A stretch of DNA of 64,000 nucleotides from an uncultured Coriobacteriaceae bacterium (GCA_902779675.1 CACZCK010000006.1:44117-108116); one strand, 5' to 3'; counted from the stretch's first letter, positions 43,662 through 53,175 are shown. The notes: generated from the sequence alone by a model not told the origin. Numbers and translations: made by a program.

Positions 43662-45209
43662 ATGACCATGCTCGTCAAGCTCGACCAGTCCCACAACTGG
43701 CGCCTGCGCTACCACCTGCAGTGTCCGTCCGGCAACATCACCGACCCCAACGGACTCAGCCAGTTCAAGGGTGTCTACCACATCTTCCATCAGTACGAGC
43801 CGCGCTGGCCGCGCGAGGCCGGCCACGGCTGGGGACACTGGTCGAGCCCCGATCTGCTCACATGGTACTGGCATGGCGGCGCCATCATGCCCAGCGTCCA
43901 GACCGACAAGAACGGCTCGTACTCGGGCTCGGGCATCGTCAACGGCGACGAGCTGTGGCTCTACTACACCGGCAACGAGCTCATGGGCACCCGTGCCGAC
44001 GGCTATGACTTCGACTTCTCCGGTCGCAAGGCCAACGAGACCCTCGTGCGCTGCACCGACGACGGCGACCAGTGCCACATCACCCTGGGCGAGAAGCAGC
44101 CGGTGCTGTGCAACGACCAGTACCCCGCCTATGCCTCCAACCACGTGCGCGACCCCAAGGTCTGGCGCGAGGACGGCAAGTGGTGGATGCTGCTGGGCTG
44201 CCGCACCATGGAGAGCCACGGCTGTGCCCTGCTCTACACCTCCGACGACGGCATCAAGTGGGAGATGGCCGGCAGCGCCACCAACACCGGCGACCTCCCC
44301 TTCGGCTACATGTGGGAGTGCCCGAGCGTCGCGCAGTTCGGCGACAAGGAGTTCCTGTTCGTCTGCCCGCAGGGTGTGCCCAAGACCGAGTACCGCTTCC
44401 AGACCATCCACAACTCGGGCTACTTCCCCGTGGACGGCAAGGTCATCGACATCCTCCAGCAGGACCCGGGCAAGATGGATGCGGACAACCCGTATCCCTG
44501 CATGAACATGGACGACTTCGTGGAGCTCGACTTTGGCTTCGACTTCTATGCGTGCCAGGTCTTCGAGGACGAGAAGGGCCGCAAGATCCTGATGGCCTGG
44601 GCCGGCGTCGCCGACATGGAGTTCGAGTATGACGTCCCCACCACGCGCGAGTGGGCGCACACGCTCACGATGCCGCGCGTTCTGACCCTCAACGAGGCTG
44701 GCCGCATTTGCCAGTGGCCCGCCGAGGAGATGGACACCCTGCGCGAGGACGAGGTCGAGTGGTCCGCCGAGAACGCCAAGGGCTCCACGGGCTTCATGGG
44801 TAGCTCCACCTACGACAAGTTCAGCATGGAGGGTGCCATTGGCGCACGCCTCGACGGCATCGGCGACATCACCATCGACGACATCGAGGGCAAGGGCCAT
44901 GTCATGCTCAACGGCGACCTCGAGTTCGTAATCAACGACCACGACGCCGAGCTGGTCTTCCACAGCCACGCCGGTCGCTATCGCTCGATTCGCCGCCTGC
45001 CGCTGAGCGCCCTCACCGCTGGTAAGGTCGAGAGCCTGCGCATCATGGTCGACACCTCCGTCGTCGAGATCTTCGTCAACGGCGGCGAAGCCACGATGAC
45101 CACCCGCTGGTTCCCGCTCGACATCACCAAGCTGGCCGTCACCTCCACGCTCAAGGGCGAGCATCACGCCTGGCAGCAGCACGGCTGGACTTTCCAGAAC
45201 ATCGCCTAA
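43662..45209 (+). CDS. GH32 beta-fructosidase (sucrose/fructan hydrolase)
   Basis: 515 residues from ATG 43662 behind AAAGGAAG. Five-bladed propeller motifs: NITDPNGLSQFKGVYHIFHQY with the nucleophile Asp (near residue 28), SGSGIVN, HVRDPKVW (RDP transition-state Asp, ~164) and YMWECPSV (acid/base Glu, ~221). The C-terminal beta-sandwich ends with SLRIMVDTSVVEIFVNGGEATMTTRWFP. No signal peptide, so it is cytoplasmic, acting on sucrose, sucrose-6-phosphate or short fructans. Monocistronic with a terminator; its promoter lies in the shared region that carries the RpiR palindrome. Confidence 0.92.
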   Translation: MTMLVKLDQSHNWRLRYHLQCPSGNITDPNGLSQFKGVYHIFHQYEPRWPREAGHGWGHWSSPDLLTWYWHGGAIMPSVQTDKNGSYSGSGIVNGDELWLYYTGNELMGTRADGYDFDFSGRKANETLVRCTDDGDQCHITLGEKQPVLCNDQYPAYASNHVRDPKVWREDGKWWMLLGCRTMESHGCALLYTSDDGIKWEMAGSATNTGDLPFGYMWECPSVAQFGDKEFLFVCPQGVPKTEYRFQTIHNSGYFPVDGKVIDILQQDPGKMDADNPYPCMNMDDFVELDFGFDFYACQVFEDEKGRKILMAWAGVADMEFEYDVPTTREWAHTLTMPRVLTLNEAGRICQWPAEEMDTLREDEVEWSAENAKGSTGFMGSSTYDKFSMEGAIGARLDGIGDITIDDIEGKGHVMLNGDLEFVINDHDAELVFHSHAGRYRSIRRLPLSALTAGKVESLRIMVDTSVVEIFVNGGEATMTTRWFPLDITKLAVTSTLKGEHHAWQQHGWTFQNIA

Positions 45210-45250
45210 GCTGCACTGGACCGCAAGGTCTCGCGCTTCCCTTCCCTTGG

Positions 45251-45280
45251 CACCCGCCGGAGCGATCCGGCGGGTGTTTT
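45251..45280 (+). terminator. Terminator after GH32 gene
   Basis: cacccgccgg / ccggcgggtg stem with loop agcgat and TTTT tail. A second inverted pair (ggctgcctga 45286 / tcaggcagcc 45317) around a poly-A/T stretch serves the opposite gene. Confidence 0.9.
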
Positions 45281-45316
45281 GCCTCGGCTGCCTGAAAAAA
45301 AGAAGCGTCTCCTTTA

Positions 45317-46423
45317 TCAGGCAGCCTGATGCCAAGCGATGAGGTAGTCGACCACCAGCCCGTACGAGCGCACGCCCTCGGCCTGACCGAAGCTCTTGAG
45401 GTAGCCGTCGTTGACGGTGGTACCCACCTTCTCGAAAGGACCCTCGTAGGCTTCGTAGTGCTCGTGCGTGGCGATCCGATCGTTCCACACGAGGGCTACG
45501 CCGTACGCCAAGTCGGTCTCGGCATAACCCGACAGGAGTTGCTGGGCGGCTTCTGGGTCGTAGCGCCAAAGCGCATTGAAGCAATACACGAAGGCGTTGT
45601 AGTACCCCGAGTACGCAAACCGGACGTCGTCACTGGCGTTGCAGGCCAAAAAGGCGCAGAAGTTGGCCTCCTGCTCGCTCGCGATCCCCAAGCGGTGCGC
45701 CGCCTCGTGGCACATGATGTACGGCTGGTCGGCCACGGCGCAGTCGAGCGGGACCCCTGCCTCACCCGTGGCTGCCCAATAGATGCCCGTATGCCCGCTG
45801 TAGAGCAGCGGATAACCCCACACCAGCAGCGCCTTGACGGGCACGTTTGGGCCGGCAAGCAAGGGCCAGCGCTCCCCCAGCCCCTCGTACGAGCGACCCG
45901 CGATCCGAGCCAGCTCATAGAAGCCCTGCCGCTCGAGTGCCCCATCGTCGTCGCGCGGCACCTGTGGCGCGAGCTGGGCCGCCCGCTCGAGGTAGGCGCG
46001 CGTAGCATCGGCGAGCTCTCCCGTGTCGTAGGTGCGGACCTCGAGTCCCAGCTCGCCCGACAGGGGCGGTGCGTAGTGGTTGAGCGCCCAGCCGAGGGCG
46101 AATGCGGCATACGTGCACGAGGCGCCCAGCAGCACCCACGAGAGCAGCGGCAGCAGTGGCTCATGTGCCCTCAGGCGACGTACGAGCACCACCAACGCCA
46201 GCACCACGAGCGCCAGGATCCCCATGTCCCAGATGGTGAAGGGCACCAAAGAACACAACAGCGCCAAGGCGCCAGCCCACACCTTAGACAGCGTCCGATA
46301 CGCAGGAAAGAACCAGCTGGGCCTGTGCGCAAACAGCCCTTGCGCCACGCGGCAGAGTACGACCAGAACGACGCAGGCCACGAGCCTGCGTCGCGTGGAC
46401 ACGTCGAATCCCCTCGTACTCAT
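45317..46423 (-). CDS. DUF3810 membrane protein with HExxH motif
   Basis: 368 residues from ATG 46423 (an earlier TTG start at 46453 is possible). Three hydrophobic segments fill residues ~10-115; the rest is an extracytoplasmic or cytoplasmic domain with PYIMCHEAAHRLGIASEQEANFCAFLAC: HEAAH is a zinc-protease HExxH motif and the later Glu in EQEAN is the third ligand. This is the DUF3810 pattern, a family of predicted zinc peptidases with unknown substrates. Lies 30 bases downstream of argC on the same strand and could share its transcript, though no functional link is clear. Confidence 0.8.
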   Translation of the reverse strand: MSTRGFDVSTRRRLVACVVLVVLCRVAQGLFAHRPSWFFPAYRTLSKVWAGALALLCSLVPFTIWDMGILALVVLALVVLVRRLRAHEPLLPLLSWVLLGASCTYAAFALGWALNHYAPPLSGELGLEVRTYDTGELADATRAYLERAAQLAPQVPRDDDGALERQGFYELARIAGRSYEGLGERWPLLAGPNVPVKALLVWGYPLLYSGHTGIYWAATGEAGVPLDCAVADQPYIMCHEAAHRLGIASEQEANFCAFLACNASDDVRFAYSGYYNAFVYCFNALWRYDPEAAQQLLSGYAETDLAYGVALVWNDRIATHEHYEAYEGPFEKVGTTVNDGYLKSFGQAEGVRSYGLVVDYLIAWHQAA

Positions 46424-46453
46424 CTTGCCAACCGAACGGGCGTCACGTGCCAA

Positions 46454-47386
46454 CTACACGAGCCCCGTCGTCTCGTCGATCCCCAGGACAATGTTCATGT
46501 TCTGCACCGCCGCACCAGAGGCGCCTTTGCCTAGGTTGTCGAAGAGCGCTGTGACGGTAGTGTGCTCTTCGTTGCCGCACACCACGACGCGCAGCTCGTT
46601 GGTGCCAGCGAGCCCGTTGGCATAAAGCACCGGGTCGTTGGCGCCAAAGGGCATCACGCTCACCAGGCGCTGCCCGGCATAGTGCTTGGTGAGGCAGGCG
46701 TGGACCTCCTCTGCTGTCGGCGTACCGGCAAGCAGGCGATTGTGCAGCATGATCGAGGTGGCCATGCCCTTGTAGTAGTCGTCCACGACCGGCATGAACA
46801 CAGGCGGCTGCGTGAGGCAGCACACCTTCTGCATCTCGGGCAGGTGCTTGTGGCGCAGGGACAGCCCGTAGATGCCCGGAGCATCGAGCGCCACTGGACG
46901 ACCCTCGGCCTCGTAGTCGGCGATCATGCGCTTGCCTCCACCCGAGTAGCCCGTTAGCGAGTAGCAGGCCAGCGGATAGTCGCGGGGAAGGATACCAGCC
47001 TGCACCAGCGGCGCCGTGACCGAGATGAAGCCCGTGGCATGGCAACCTGGATTGGCAATGCGCTTGCTCGCGGCGATGGCCGCACGCTGACCGGCATTGA
47101 GCTCGGCAAAGCCGTAGGTCCAGCCCTCGGCCGTGCGGTGTGCGGTCGACGCGTCGATAACGCACACGTCTGGATTCTCCACCAGCGCCACCGCCTCACG
47201 GGCACCCTCGTCGGGCAGGCAGAGGAACACGATGTCGGCCGCATTGATAAAGCGGCGCCGCTCGTCGGTGTCGTGGCGCTTGTCCTCGTCGATGCGCAGC
47301 AGCTCGAGGTCGTCGCGCGAGGCGATGCGGTCGAAGATCTGCAGACCCGTGGTGCCGCTCTGTCCGTCGATGTACACCTTTGCCAT
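46454..47386 (-). CDS. argC: N-acetyl-gamma-glutamyl-phosphate reductase, short (type 2) form
   Basis: 310 residues from ATG 47386. NADP-binding opening KVYIDGQSGTTGLQIFDRIA, then VFLCLPDEGAREAV and the catalytic cysteine in ANPGCHATGFI. The chain is short and lacks the insert of the longer ArgC, matching the type 2 enzymes. It reduces N-acetylglutamyl-5-phosphate to the semialdehyde in arginine synthesis. No other arg gene is in the window, so it is uncoupled from the rest of the pathway here. Confidence 0.9.
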   Translation of the reverse strand: MAKVYIDGQSGTTGLQIFDRIASRDDLELLRIDEDKRHDTDERRRFINAADIVFLCLPDEGAREAVALVENPDVCVIDASTAHRTAEGWTYGFAELNAGQRAAIAASKRIANPGCHATGFISVTAPLVQAGILPRDYPLACYSLTGYSGGGKRMIADYEAEGRPVALDAPGIYGLSLRHKHLPEMQKVCCLTQPPVFMPVVDDYYKGMATSIMLHNRLLAGTPTAEEVHACLTKHYAGQRLVSVMPFGANDPVLYANGLAGTNELRVVVCGNEEHTTVTALFDNLGKGASGAAVQNMNIVLGIDETTGLV

Positions 47387-47570
47387 GTGGAGCTCCCCTC
47401 TCGGCGGATGACTGCGTGAGGTCATTCTAGGTCGTGGACGTCGTGGCACGGCAGATCGGAGCCGAGTATTAATACTGCAACGATGCCCGCGACGGGTACG
47501 CCAACTGCACAGCACGTCCGGCCCCAGCATGCTAGCATCTGGTCACCGGCCAAGCGGAAAGGAGGCAGTC

Positions 47571-48206
47571 GTGTGCCACAGGATATCCCCGCTCCTCATC
47601 GCCGAGCTGCGCGAGGCACTCGACGAGCTGCATGCCACGGGGCACGCGCGCATCCCACAGCGCGACCCGAAGACTGTAGTCCCCGACGCCTACCCGGGCA
47701 CGCAGCTTCCGCTCTTCACGCTCGACGAGGCAGGCCAGCTGCAGGTGAGCGAGCTCTCCTGGGGCTTTGACGCACCTCACGGCAGTCGCTCCAAGCTCGT
47801 CTTCAACACGCGTATCGAGACTGCCCTCGCGCAGGTCAGATCGGGCACGGGGCTGTGGGCTGGCCCTATCATGCAAGGTCGTTGCCTGGTACCCGTGCGC
47901 GCCTTCTACGAGTCGTGGACCAAGGAGCCGCCGCGACGGGGAGCCCAGGCGCGCTTCACCCTCCCGGGGCATCGCGTCTTCCTACTTGCCGGCATCTGCG
48001 ACCATGAGCGCTTCTCGGTCATGACAACGGCGCCCAACGCCGCAGTGGGAGCCGTGCACAGCCGCATGCCGCTGGTGCTCGGGCCAGGCGAGTCGTCCAT
48101 CTGGCTGCACGGCGACTATGCCAGCCTGTCAGACCGCTCGCACATACCACTTGCAACCGAGCTGGACCCTGACGCTGCCGAGACTAGCCAGCCCTCCCTG
48201 CTGTAG
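47571..48206 (+). CDS. SRAP-domain (YedK/HMCES-like) protein
   Basis: 211 residues. The start is GTG 47571 behind AAAGGAGG, giving Met-Cys at the N-terminus: the Cys2 needed to link covalently to abasic sites in single-stranded DNA. Other SRAP residues are present: NTRIETA (Asn), FYESW (Glu, in place of FYEW) and VHSRMPLVL (His). The fold is that of SOS-response-associated peptidases. It protects abasic sites formed in single-stranded DNA at replication forks. A start farther upstream would bury Cys2, so GTG 47571 is preferred. Confidence 0.88.
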   Translation: MCHRISPLLIAELREALDELHATGHARIPQRDPKTVVPDAYPGTQLPLFTLDEAGQLQVSELSWGFDAPHGSRSKLVFNTRIETALAQVRSGTGLWAGPIMQGRCLVPVRAFYESWTKEPPRRGAQARFTLPGHRVFLLAGICDHERFSVMTTAPNAAVGAVHSRMPLVLGPGESSIWLHGDYASLSDRSHIPLATELDPDAAETSQPSLL

Positions 48207-48209
48207 TCC

Positions 48210-49358
48210 CTACCTGTCACTACCCATGCGCATGCCCACCCGCACAAGGCGGAACATGCGCACGGCGGCCTCGAGGTACAGCTCTCGGACGTTGCCGAGC
48301 GCCTCCTCGAGTGTCATGGGGGCATTCTCGGTGACCATGAGCGACTCGATGCCGTGGTCCAGGATCTGCAGGGCACCCGTCCCCAGCGACCCGCACAGGC
48401 CAATCGCAGGCACGCCCTGTGCCTGGCACCGCTCTCCCACGCCCTGCATCACCTTGCCATGACACGACTGCCAGTCCGTCCTGCCCTCCCCTGTCACTAC
48501 CAGCGACACGCCCTCGAGACGCGCGTCGAAGTCGATGAGGTCGAGCACCGTCTGTATGCCCGACTTGAGCTGTGCGTGCAGGAACACGGAGAGGGCGGCG
48601 CCCAGGCCGCCCGCCGCGCCGGACCCTGCGATCTGGTCGGGGTCCACACCCAGGTCGCGCACAATCACGTCGCGGTAATTGCACATGCCGCACTCGAGCC
48701 GCTCCTCGATACTGGGCGTGGCGCCTTTCTGGGGGCCAAACGTATGCGTGGCGCCATCGGGCCCGCAGAGCGGGTTGTCGACATCGCACATGGCCACGAT
48801 GCGTGCCTGGGCCACACGTGGATGCAGTCCCGAGGTGTCGATACGTGCCACGCGCTCAAGGTCAGCGCCCGTGCCAGCCAGCTCGGCGCCTTCCTCGTCA
48901 AAGAAGCGGACGCCCAGCGCGCGCAGGCAGCCCATGCCACCGTCGTTGGTGGCCGAACCGCCCAGGGCAACCGTCACCTCGTCAAAACCGGCGTCGAGCG
49001 CATGGGCGATGAGCTCGCCCACGCCGTAGGTGGTGGTGTTCAGCGGGTTGCGCAGCTCGGATGGGACCATGGGCAGCCCCGATGCCGCTGCCATCTCGAT
49101 GATGGCCCGCCGCTCGTCGAGCACGCCGTACGATGCCGTGACGGGCTCCGTGAGGGGGCCGTGCACCGCAACCTCGCACAGCGACCCGCCAACGGCCTTG
49201 ACCACGGCCTCGGTCGTACCTTCGCCGCCGTCTGCCACGGGCACGCCACTGCACGCGCAGGGACCGAACACCTCATGGGCCGCCCTCTCGAGCAGCTCAG
49301 CGGTCTCGTCGCTTGACAGCGACCCCTTGAAGGAGTCGGACACAAACAGCAGCTTCAT
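48210..49358 (-). CDS. glxK: Glycerate kinase (GarK/GlxK family)
   Basis: 382 residues from ATG 49358. Shows family blocks LLFVSDSFKGSLSSDETAELLERA, PVADGGEGTTEAVV, VALGGSATNDGGMG and a C-terminal VTGEGRTDWQSCHGKVMQGVGERC with the catalytic Asp/Lys. It phosphorylates D-glycerate to 2-phosphoglycerate, feeding glycolysis from glycerate or glyoxylate routes. It stands alone; the stop codon is 4 bases from the convergent SRAP gene. Confidence 0.93.
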   Translation of the reverse strand: MKLLFVSDSFKGSLSSDETAELLERAAHEVFGPCACSGVPVADGGEGTTEAVVKAVGGSLCEVAVHGPLTEPVTASYGVLDERRAIIEMAAASGLPMVPSELRNPLNTTTYGVGELIAHALDAGFDEVTVALGGSATNDGGMGCLRALGVRFFDEEGAELAGTGADLERVARIDTSGLHPRVAQARIVAMCDVDNPLCGPDGATHTFGPQKGATPSIEERLECGMCNYRDVIVRDLGVDPDQIAGSGAAGGLGAALSVFLHAQLKSGIQTVLDLIDFDARLEGVSLVVTGEGRTDWQSCHGKVMQGVGERCQAQGVPAIGLCGSLGTGALQILDHGIESLMVTENAPMTLEEALGNVRELYLEAAVRMFRLVRVGMRMGSDR

Positions 49359-49506
49359 GGGGGCACCCTCCCAGCAAGACGGCAGTCGCATCGCACGACT
49401 GCATTATCCCGCTTTTGGGAGAGGGAGTACGCGCCGGCCGGCGGCGCCTCCCCCATCGGGCGCACACGCGCCGGCAGGGGTTGGGCCCGTGTGTCAGAGC
49501 GGGTCG

Positions 49507-50538
49507 TTAGGCGAGCTTGAAGTAGCGCTGGCCCAGGGAGTAGCACCACAGTGAGAAGCGCCTACCCAGCGCAGTCCTACGGTTAGCAAGGCCCACCCAC
49601 GAGCGGCTCACGCGCCGATACAGCTCGGGACTCCGCTCCTTGAGGAACGCCCATAGCTCGTCGTTCTTGGCGAGCGCCTCGGACGTGCCGATCATAAAGA
49701 GACTGAAGGTCGACACGCTCATCATGCAGATGATGTAGCCCGTCATGAGCAGGGCGCGCTTGGGCTCGGTGCGGTATTGCTCGGCGTAATCGGTGTCCTC
49801 GATGGCTGCGCGCGTCACCGCCAACTGGTGGTCGATATGACGCGCCACAACCTCCACGTCGACCGACTGACCCTCGCGCCCAATGGCGTAGAAGTACGGG
49901 GCGGCGTCCAGGTAGTAGAGCCGTCTTGCCCAGGTCATGGGGTGCAGCAGCAGGAGGCTGTCGGTGTAGGGCATGCCCGTGGGCAGCTTCACGCCCGACG
50001 CGCGCAGCACCGAGGTCGCATACCACGTCGCATGGATCATGAGGTAGGTGTCGATGCCAGGCTTGCCTATCTCATCCCAGCCAAAGACGCGCCCTTGGGG
50101 CAGGAAGGAGTCGTAGCGCATCATGCGCCTGGTCTTGCTGGGCAGGTGGTCGTAGACGTAGTTGGTCAGCAGCAGGTCGGGGACGTCGTCCTGTTCCACC
50201 AGACGCGCCAGCGTCTGGAGCGTGCGGCGCAGGGCCAGGGGCTCCATGTAGTCGTCCGAGTCCACCACCTTGAAGAAGGTGCCCGTGGCGAGCTCGAGGC
50301 CGTGATTGACGGCCCCGCCCCAGTTGGCGTTCTCTTGGTCTATGACCTTGACTTGGTCGTGCTTGGCGGCGTAGGAATGCGCGATGGAGCCGGTTCCATC
50401 CGTCGAGCCGTCGTTGACGAGCAGGATCTCGCACGGCTGGTCCGCCGCAAGCAGAGAGTCGATGGCACGCGACATGTATGCCGCGGAGTTATAGCACGGC
50501 ACCACGAACGTGACAATCGGCTTGTTCTGTTGGTTCAT
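49507..50538 (-). CDS. Family 2 glycosyltransferase
   Basis: 343 residues, ATG 50538 behind AGGGGG; the frame upstream of it is not used. GT-A motifs: IVTFVVPCYNSAAYMSRAIDSLL, LLVNDGSTDGTGSIA, ENANWGGAVNHGLELATGTFFKVVDSDDYM, with the DxD-type metal site in DSDD. The C-terminal third has one hydrophobic segment (YIICMMSVSTFSLFMIG) that may bind the membrane. Probably transfers a sugar to a cell-surface polymer or lipid. No other envelope genes border it, so the product is unknown. Confidence 0.87.
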   Translation of the reverse strand: MNQQNKPIVTFVVPCYNSAAYMSRAIDSLLAADQPCEILLVNDGSTDGTGSIAHSYAAKHDQVKVIDQENANWGGAVNHGLELATGTFFKVVDSDDYMEPLALRRTLQTLARLVEQDDVPDLLLTNYVYDHLPSKTRRMMRYDSFLPQGRVFGWDEIGKPGIDTYLMIHATWYATSVLRASGVKLPTGMPYTDSLLLLHPMTWARRLYYLDAAPYFYAIGREGQSVDVEVVARHIDHQLAVTRAAIEDTDYAEQYRTEPKRALLMTGYIICMMSVSTFSLFMIGTSEALAKNDELWAFLKERSPELYRRVSRSWVGLANRRTALGRRFSLWCYSLGQRYFKLA

Positions 50539-50661
50539 CAGTCCCCCTTCGCGTACAGGGGATTCTACCTTACGAAAGCTGCAGCTTGGCCGCGCAGCGC
50601 ATACACCAGAACTCATTCATAACGCTGCGGCAAGAGGCCGCCCCGCGTCACGCCGCAAGAC

Positions 50662-50883
50662 CTACTCCGCCCTGACGATGACGAGTTCGCACGAGCCGTC
50701 CTCGAGGGAGTTGCACTCGTCCAGATGTATGTGGGCGCCTGGGCTCTCCTCTGCAAGGTCGCGGAAGATGTTGGCCAAGGAGAGCATGCCCTCCCTGTTC
50801 GCCGACAGGACCACCTCGTCACCGTCGATGGCGGTGCGAATCTCAAAGCCGTCTTCCCATCTGACTCTCATGGAATGCCCCAT
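50662..50883 (-). CDS. Small Imm32-like protein
   Basis: 73 residues from ATG 50883; ATG 50871 is possible too. The core VVLSANREGMLSLANIFRDLAEESPGAHIHLDECNSLEDGSCELVIVRAE follows the pattern of the Imm32-like family (S..REGL.SLA..L..L......HIHLDE.N.LE.GS.EL...). Members were first noted as candidate immunity proteins in polymorphic toxin loci but are often found alone. Thirteen bases after the DUF4256 gene, so the two are likely co-transcribed. No toxin gene is adjacent. Confidence 0.6.
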   Translation of the reverse strand: MGHSMRVRWEDGFEIRTAIDGDEVVLSANREGMLSLANIFRDLAEESPGAHIHLDECNSLEDGSCELVIVRAE

Positions 50884-50896
50884 CGATCGTCTGACG

Positions 50897-51421
50897 TCAC
50901 ACGCGCAGGACGCCACGCCAGCCACGGGAGGAGTAGTACGAGTCGGCGCCATTGTGGAAGGTGAACGTCTTCCCATAGCGCCTCTCGCAGAACAGGGCTC
51001 CGCCCAACCCGCGCACGTCGTCGGACGTCTGGATCCAGCTCGACGTCTTGGTGTCGAGCTCGACGAGCTCCTGCAACCTGCGGTACAACGCCTCGTCCAC
51101 CAGCGTGACGCCCATCGCCTCGGCCTGCGCTTGGGCACTCCCTGCGGGAGGGTTCCTCTTCCTGCGGCGCAGGGCGTCGTCGTCATAGCACAGGCTCCTG
51201 CGCCCCACAGGAGTCTCGCGCGCACAGTCACAGAAGAGGACCGTGTCAGTGGTCTCATCGGGAAACGCGACCACCGTCGGCTCGCCGCCCGTCTCCTCCA
51301 TGCGTGCCAGGATCTCCAGCGCTTCCGGATGCGAGGACAGCCGCTGCTCGACGTCCTCCCACACCGTCTGCGGATGCAGCTCGGGACGTTCAAGAAAGCG
51401 CCTCTTGAGCAGCTCGATCAT
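50897..51421 (-). CDS. DUF4256 family protein
   Basis: 174 residues, ATG 51421 behind GGAGGTG. The C-terminal end YGKTFTFHNGADSYYSSRGWRGVLRV and the middle block VFCDCARETPVGRRSLCYDDDALRRRKRNPPAGSAQAQAEAMGV are the pattern of DUF4256. The family has no known activity; it is found widely in Firmicutes and Actinobacteria. In an operon with the Imm32-like gene. Confidence 0.82.
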   Translation of the reverse strand: MIELLKRRFLERPELHPQTVWEDVEQRLSSHPEALEILARMEETGGEPTVVAFPDETTDTVLFCDCARETPVGRRSLCYDDDALRRRKRNPPAGSAQAQAEAMGVTLVDEALYRRLQELVELDTKTSSWIQTSDDVRGLGGALFCERRYGKTFTFHNGADSYYSSRGWRGVLRV

Positions 51422-51606
51422 CGCGCACCTCCTGCACGTGGGCATTGGTGACCAACGGTTCAAACATAGCCACAACCTGCAGGTCGAAGGCTTCCACCAC
51501 CTGCGAAGGGGGCAAGCGGTTCGGACGGCCACATGGACGGATGGTCCCCGCGATTCCAGGGGCCATCCTGATCTCTGCATTTGGCATGGGCAATGAAGCT
51601 CTAATG

Positions 51607-52689
51607 CTAGTACCCCCAGGTGAGCAGCACCCAAGCCCCGTCTGCATCCGTGCGGGCCAGATGCCACTCCCAGTCCTGATAGTCAGAATCGGGCTCCCAA
51701 GCCGTCCCCTCGGCCTTCTCCCCGCTCGGAGAGTGGAAGTCGGTCTTGAACACGATGGCCTGGGTGAACTCCTTGGGCCGCTCGGAACGCAGGCTGTTGG
51801 CGTACGCGAGCTCCTCGGTGCCACAGGTGTCGTCGCCCGCAAAGGCGAAGCGCTTGAGCTCGCAACCATCCCAGTTCCTGAACTCTTCCAGCACGGCATC
51901 GAGCGCGGAGTCCATGTCGGCCTCGGTATAGAGCTTGGACGTTCCGTAGTCGACCTCGCAGTCGGCGGTCATGGGGTCGAGTGCGTCGAGGTAGCGCTCC
52001 AGGGTGATGCCCTCGTCCATGATCTGACGGGCGACATCCACGTCGTCGAGGTAGCGGATGTGCCAAGGCTCGTAGCTATAGCCGGTCTCGATCTTCTTGC
52101 CCGGCAGATAGCGCAGGATGAAGCCATGGTCGGCAAGCTTGGCATGGATCTTCTCCCAGATCTCGGGATACTGGACCATGTCCTCGTTGTAGTACACGCC
52201 CTTGCCGTCGATGATGAGGAAGAGGTCGAGCGCGAGACCCGTATGGTGCTCGGAGTAGCCTGGCACGGCAACGTAGAGCTTGACGTACTCCTTGCCGTAC
52301 TTCTCGGTGAACTCGTCCACGATCTTCTGCTGTGCCTCCACGCTGCGATACGCGGAGTCGAGGTCCACGTAGACGTCATCGGACTCAAGGTCTGCCTTGA
52401 GCTCGAGATAGGCATCGTAGGCCTTGGCTTCCACGTCCACGTCCCAGTCCTCGCTGTTCTTGAGGGAGACGATCTCGACGGCATCCTCCCAGCCCTCGGG
52501 CAGCTCGTGGGTCTTGTTCACGAGCGCCATGTAGTCGATGCCTGTCGCGGCATCGCTCGTCGCGTCCCGTTGCTCTGTCGTCTTGTCAGCAGCCAGCTCC
52601 TGCGAACTCGAGCATGCGGCCAGGAAGGCGCTCCCCAGAGAGCCGCCCAGCACGGTCATGAACGCTCGCCTGTTCAGGTACTTGGTCAT
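51607..52689 (-). CDS. VanY-type D-alanyl-D-alanine carboxypeptidase, Tat-type lipoprotein
   Basis: 360 residues from ATG 52689. The signal NRRAFMTVLGGSLGSAFLAAC has twin arginines and a LAAC lipobox, implying Tat export and lipid anchoring. Residues ~55-235 are the VanY/D-D-carboxypeptidase domain: YSEHHTGLALDL (SxHxxGxAxD zinc motif near residue 148) and EPWHIRYL. It would trim peptide stems of the cell wall. Residues ~250-360 form an extra alpha/beta domain (a DUF4829-like pattern: DMDSALDAVLEEFRNWDGCELKRFAF...) not found in basic VanY. No vancomycin-resistance genes are adjacent, so a housekeeping role is more likely. Confidence 0.85.
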   Translation of the reverse strand: MTKYLNRRAFMTVLGGSLGSAFLAACSSSQELAADKTTEQRDATSDAATGIDYMALVNKTHELPEGWEDAVEIVSLKNSEDWDVDVEAKAYDAYLELKADLESDDVYVDLDSAYRSVEAQQKIVDEFTEKYGKEYVKLYVAVPGYSEHHTGLALDLFLIIDGKGVYYNEDMVQYPEIWEKIHAKLADHGFILRYLPGKKIETGYSYEPWHIRYLDDVDVARQIMDEGITLERYLDALDPMTADCEVDYGTSKLYTEADMDSALDAVLEEFRNWDGCELKRFAFAGDDTCGTEELAYANSLRSERPKEFTQAIVFKTDFHSPSGEKAEGTAWEPDSDYQDWEWHLARTDADGAWVLLTWGY

Positions 52690-52911
52690 GCCATTCCTTT
52701 CGACTGGTCTCCTAAACGTACGACGGGGCAACGCCCGCCCGTCGCGCAACGAGTTTTACTATAGACCCTGAAGCGCAACACGGCACTAGTCGCCCTTTGC
52801 AAAGCCACTTGGACCTTTTGGCAAGCCTGTCGGCCGCCAGTCGCGAGGGGGCGGAACAAGGGCTGCCGATGGAATCGCAGTCGCCGCGTCACACCTCGGC
52901 TGCCGTCAGGC
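52690..52911. other. Intergenic region upstream of VanY-type gene
   Basis: No convincing gene. Holds the upstream part of the VanY gene, including a run of AT-rich sequence (tactatagaccctg near 52757) that could be part of a promoter on either strand. Confidence 0.3.
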
Positions 52912-53145
52912 CTAACGGTTCATGCGCATGGCCATCTTGCGTGCAACCGAACGCGGGACGAGGCGTGCACCAAGGGACATAGCCTTGGTAAACGCCCCCT
53001 GCAGGCAGACGGCCTTGCCCGGTTTTGTCTCTTTGCCGACGATTTGCCCTCGACAGGCAGCTCCACCACCCTTGTCACCGATATCTCGAGGTTCGTGACC
53101 TCGTCTTCCCGCATAGTCTGTAGGAGCGATGAATGAATTGGGCAA
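52912..53145 (-). pseudogene. Remnant of a short-chain dehydrogenase, C-terminus
   Basis: An open frame ending at 52912 reads KPGKAVCLQGAFTKAMSLGARLVPRSVARKMAMRMNR, which has the pattern of the C-terminal tail of SDR-type oxidoreductases. Upstream the reading shifts to another frame and no Rossmann domain is found. It looks like a gene degraded by frameshift and deletion. No start with ribosome site exists. Confidence 0.45.
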
Positions 53146-53175
53146 TCGACCAATGGCCTGTCAAGGGGGACTGCA

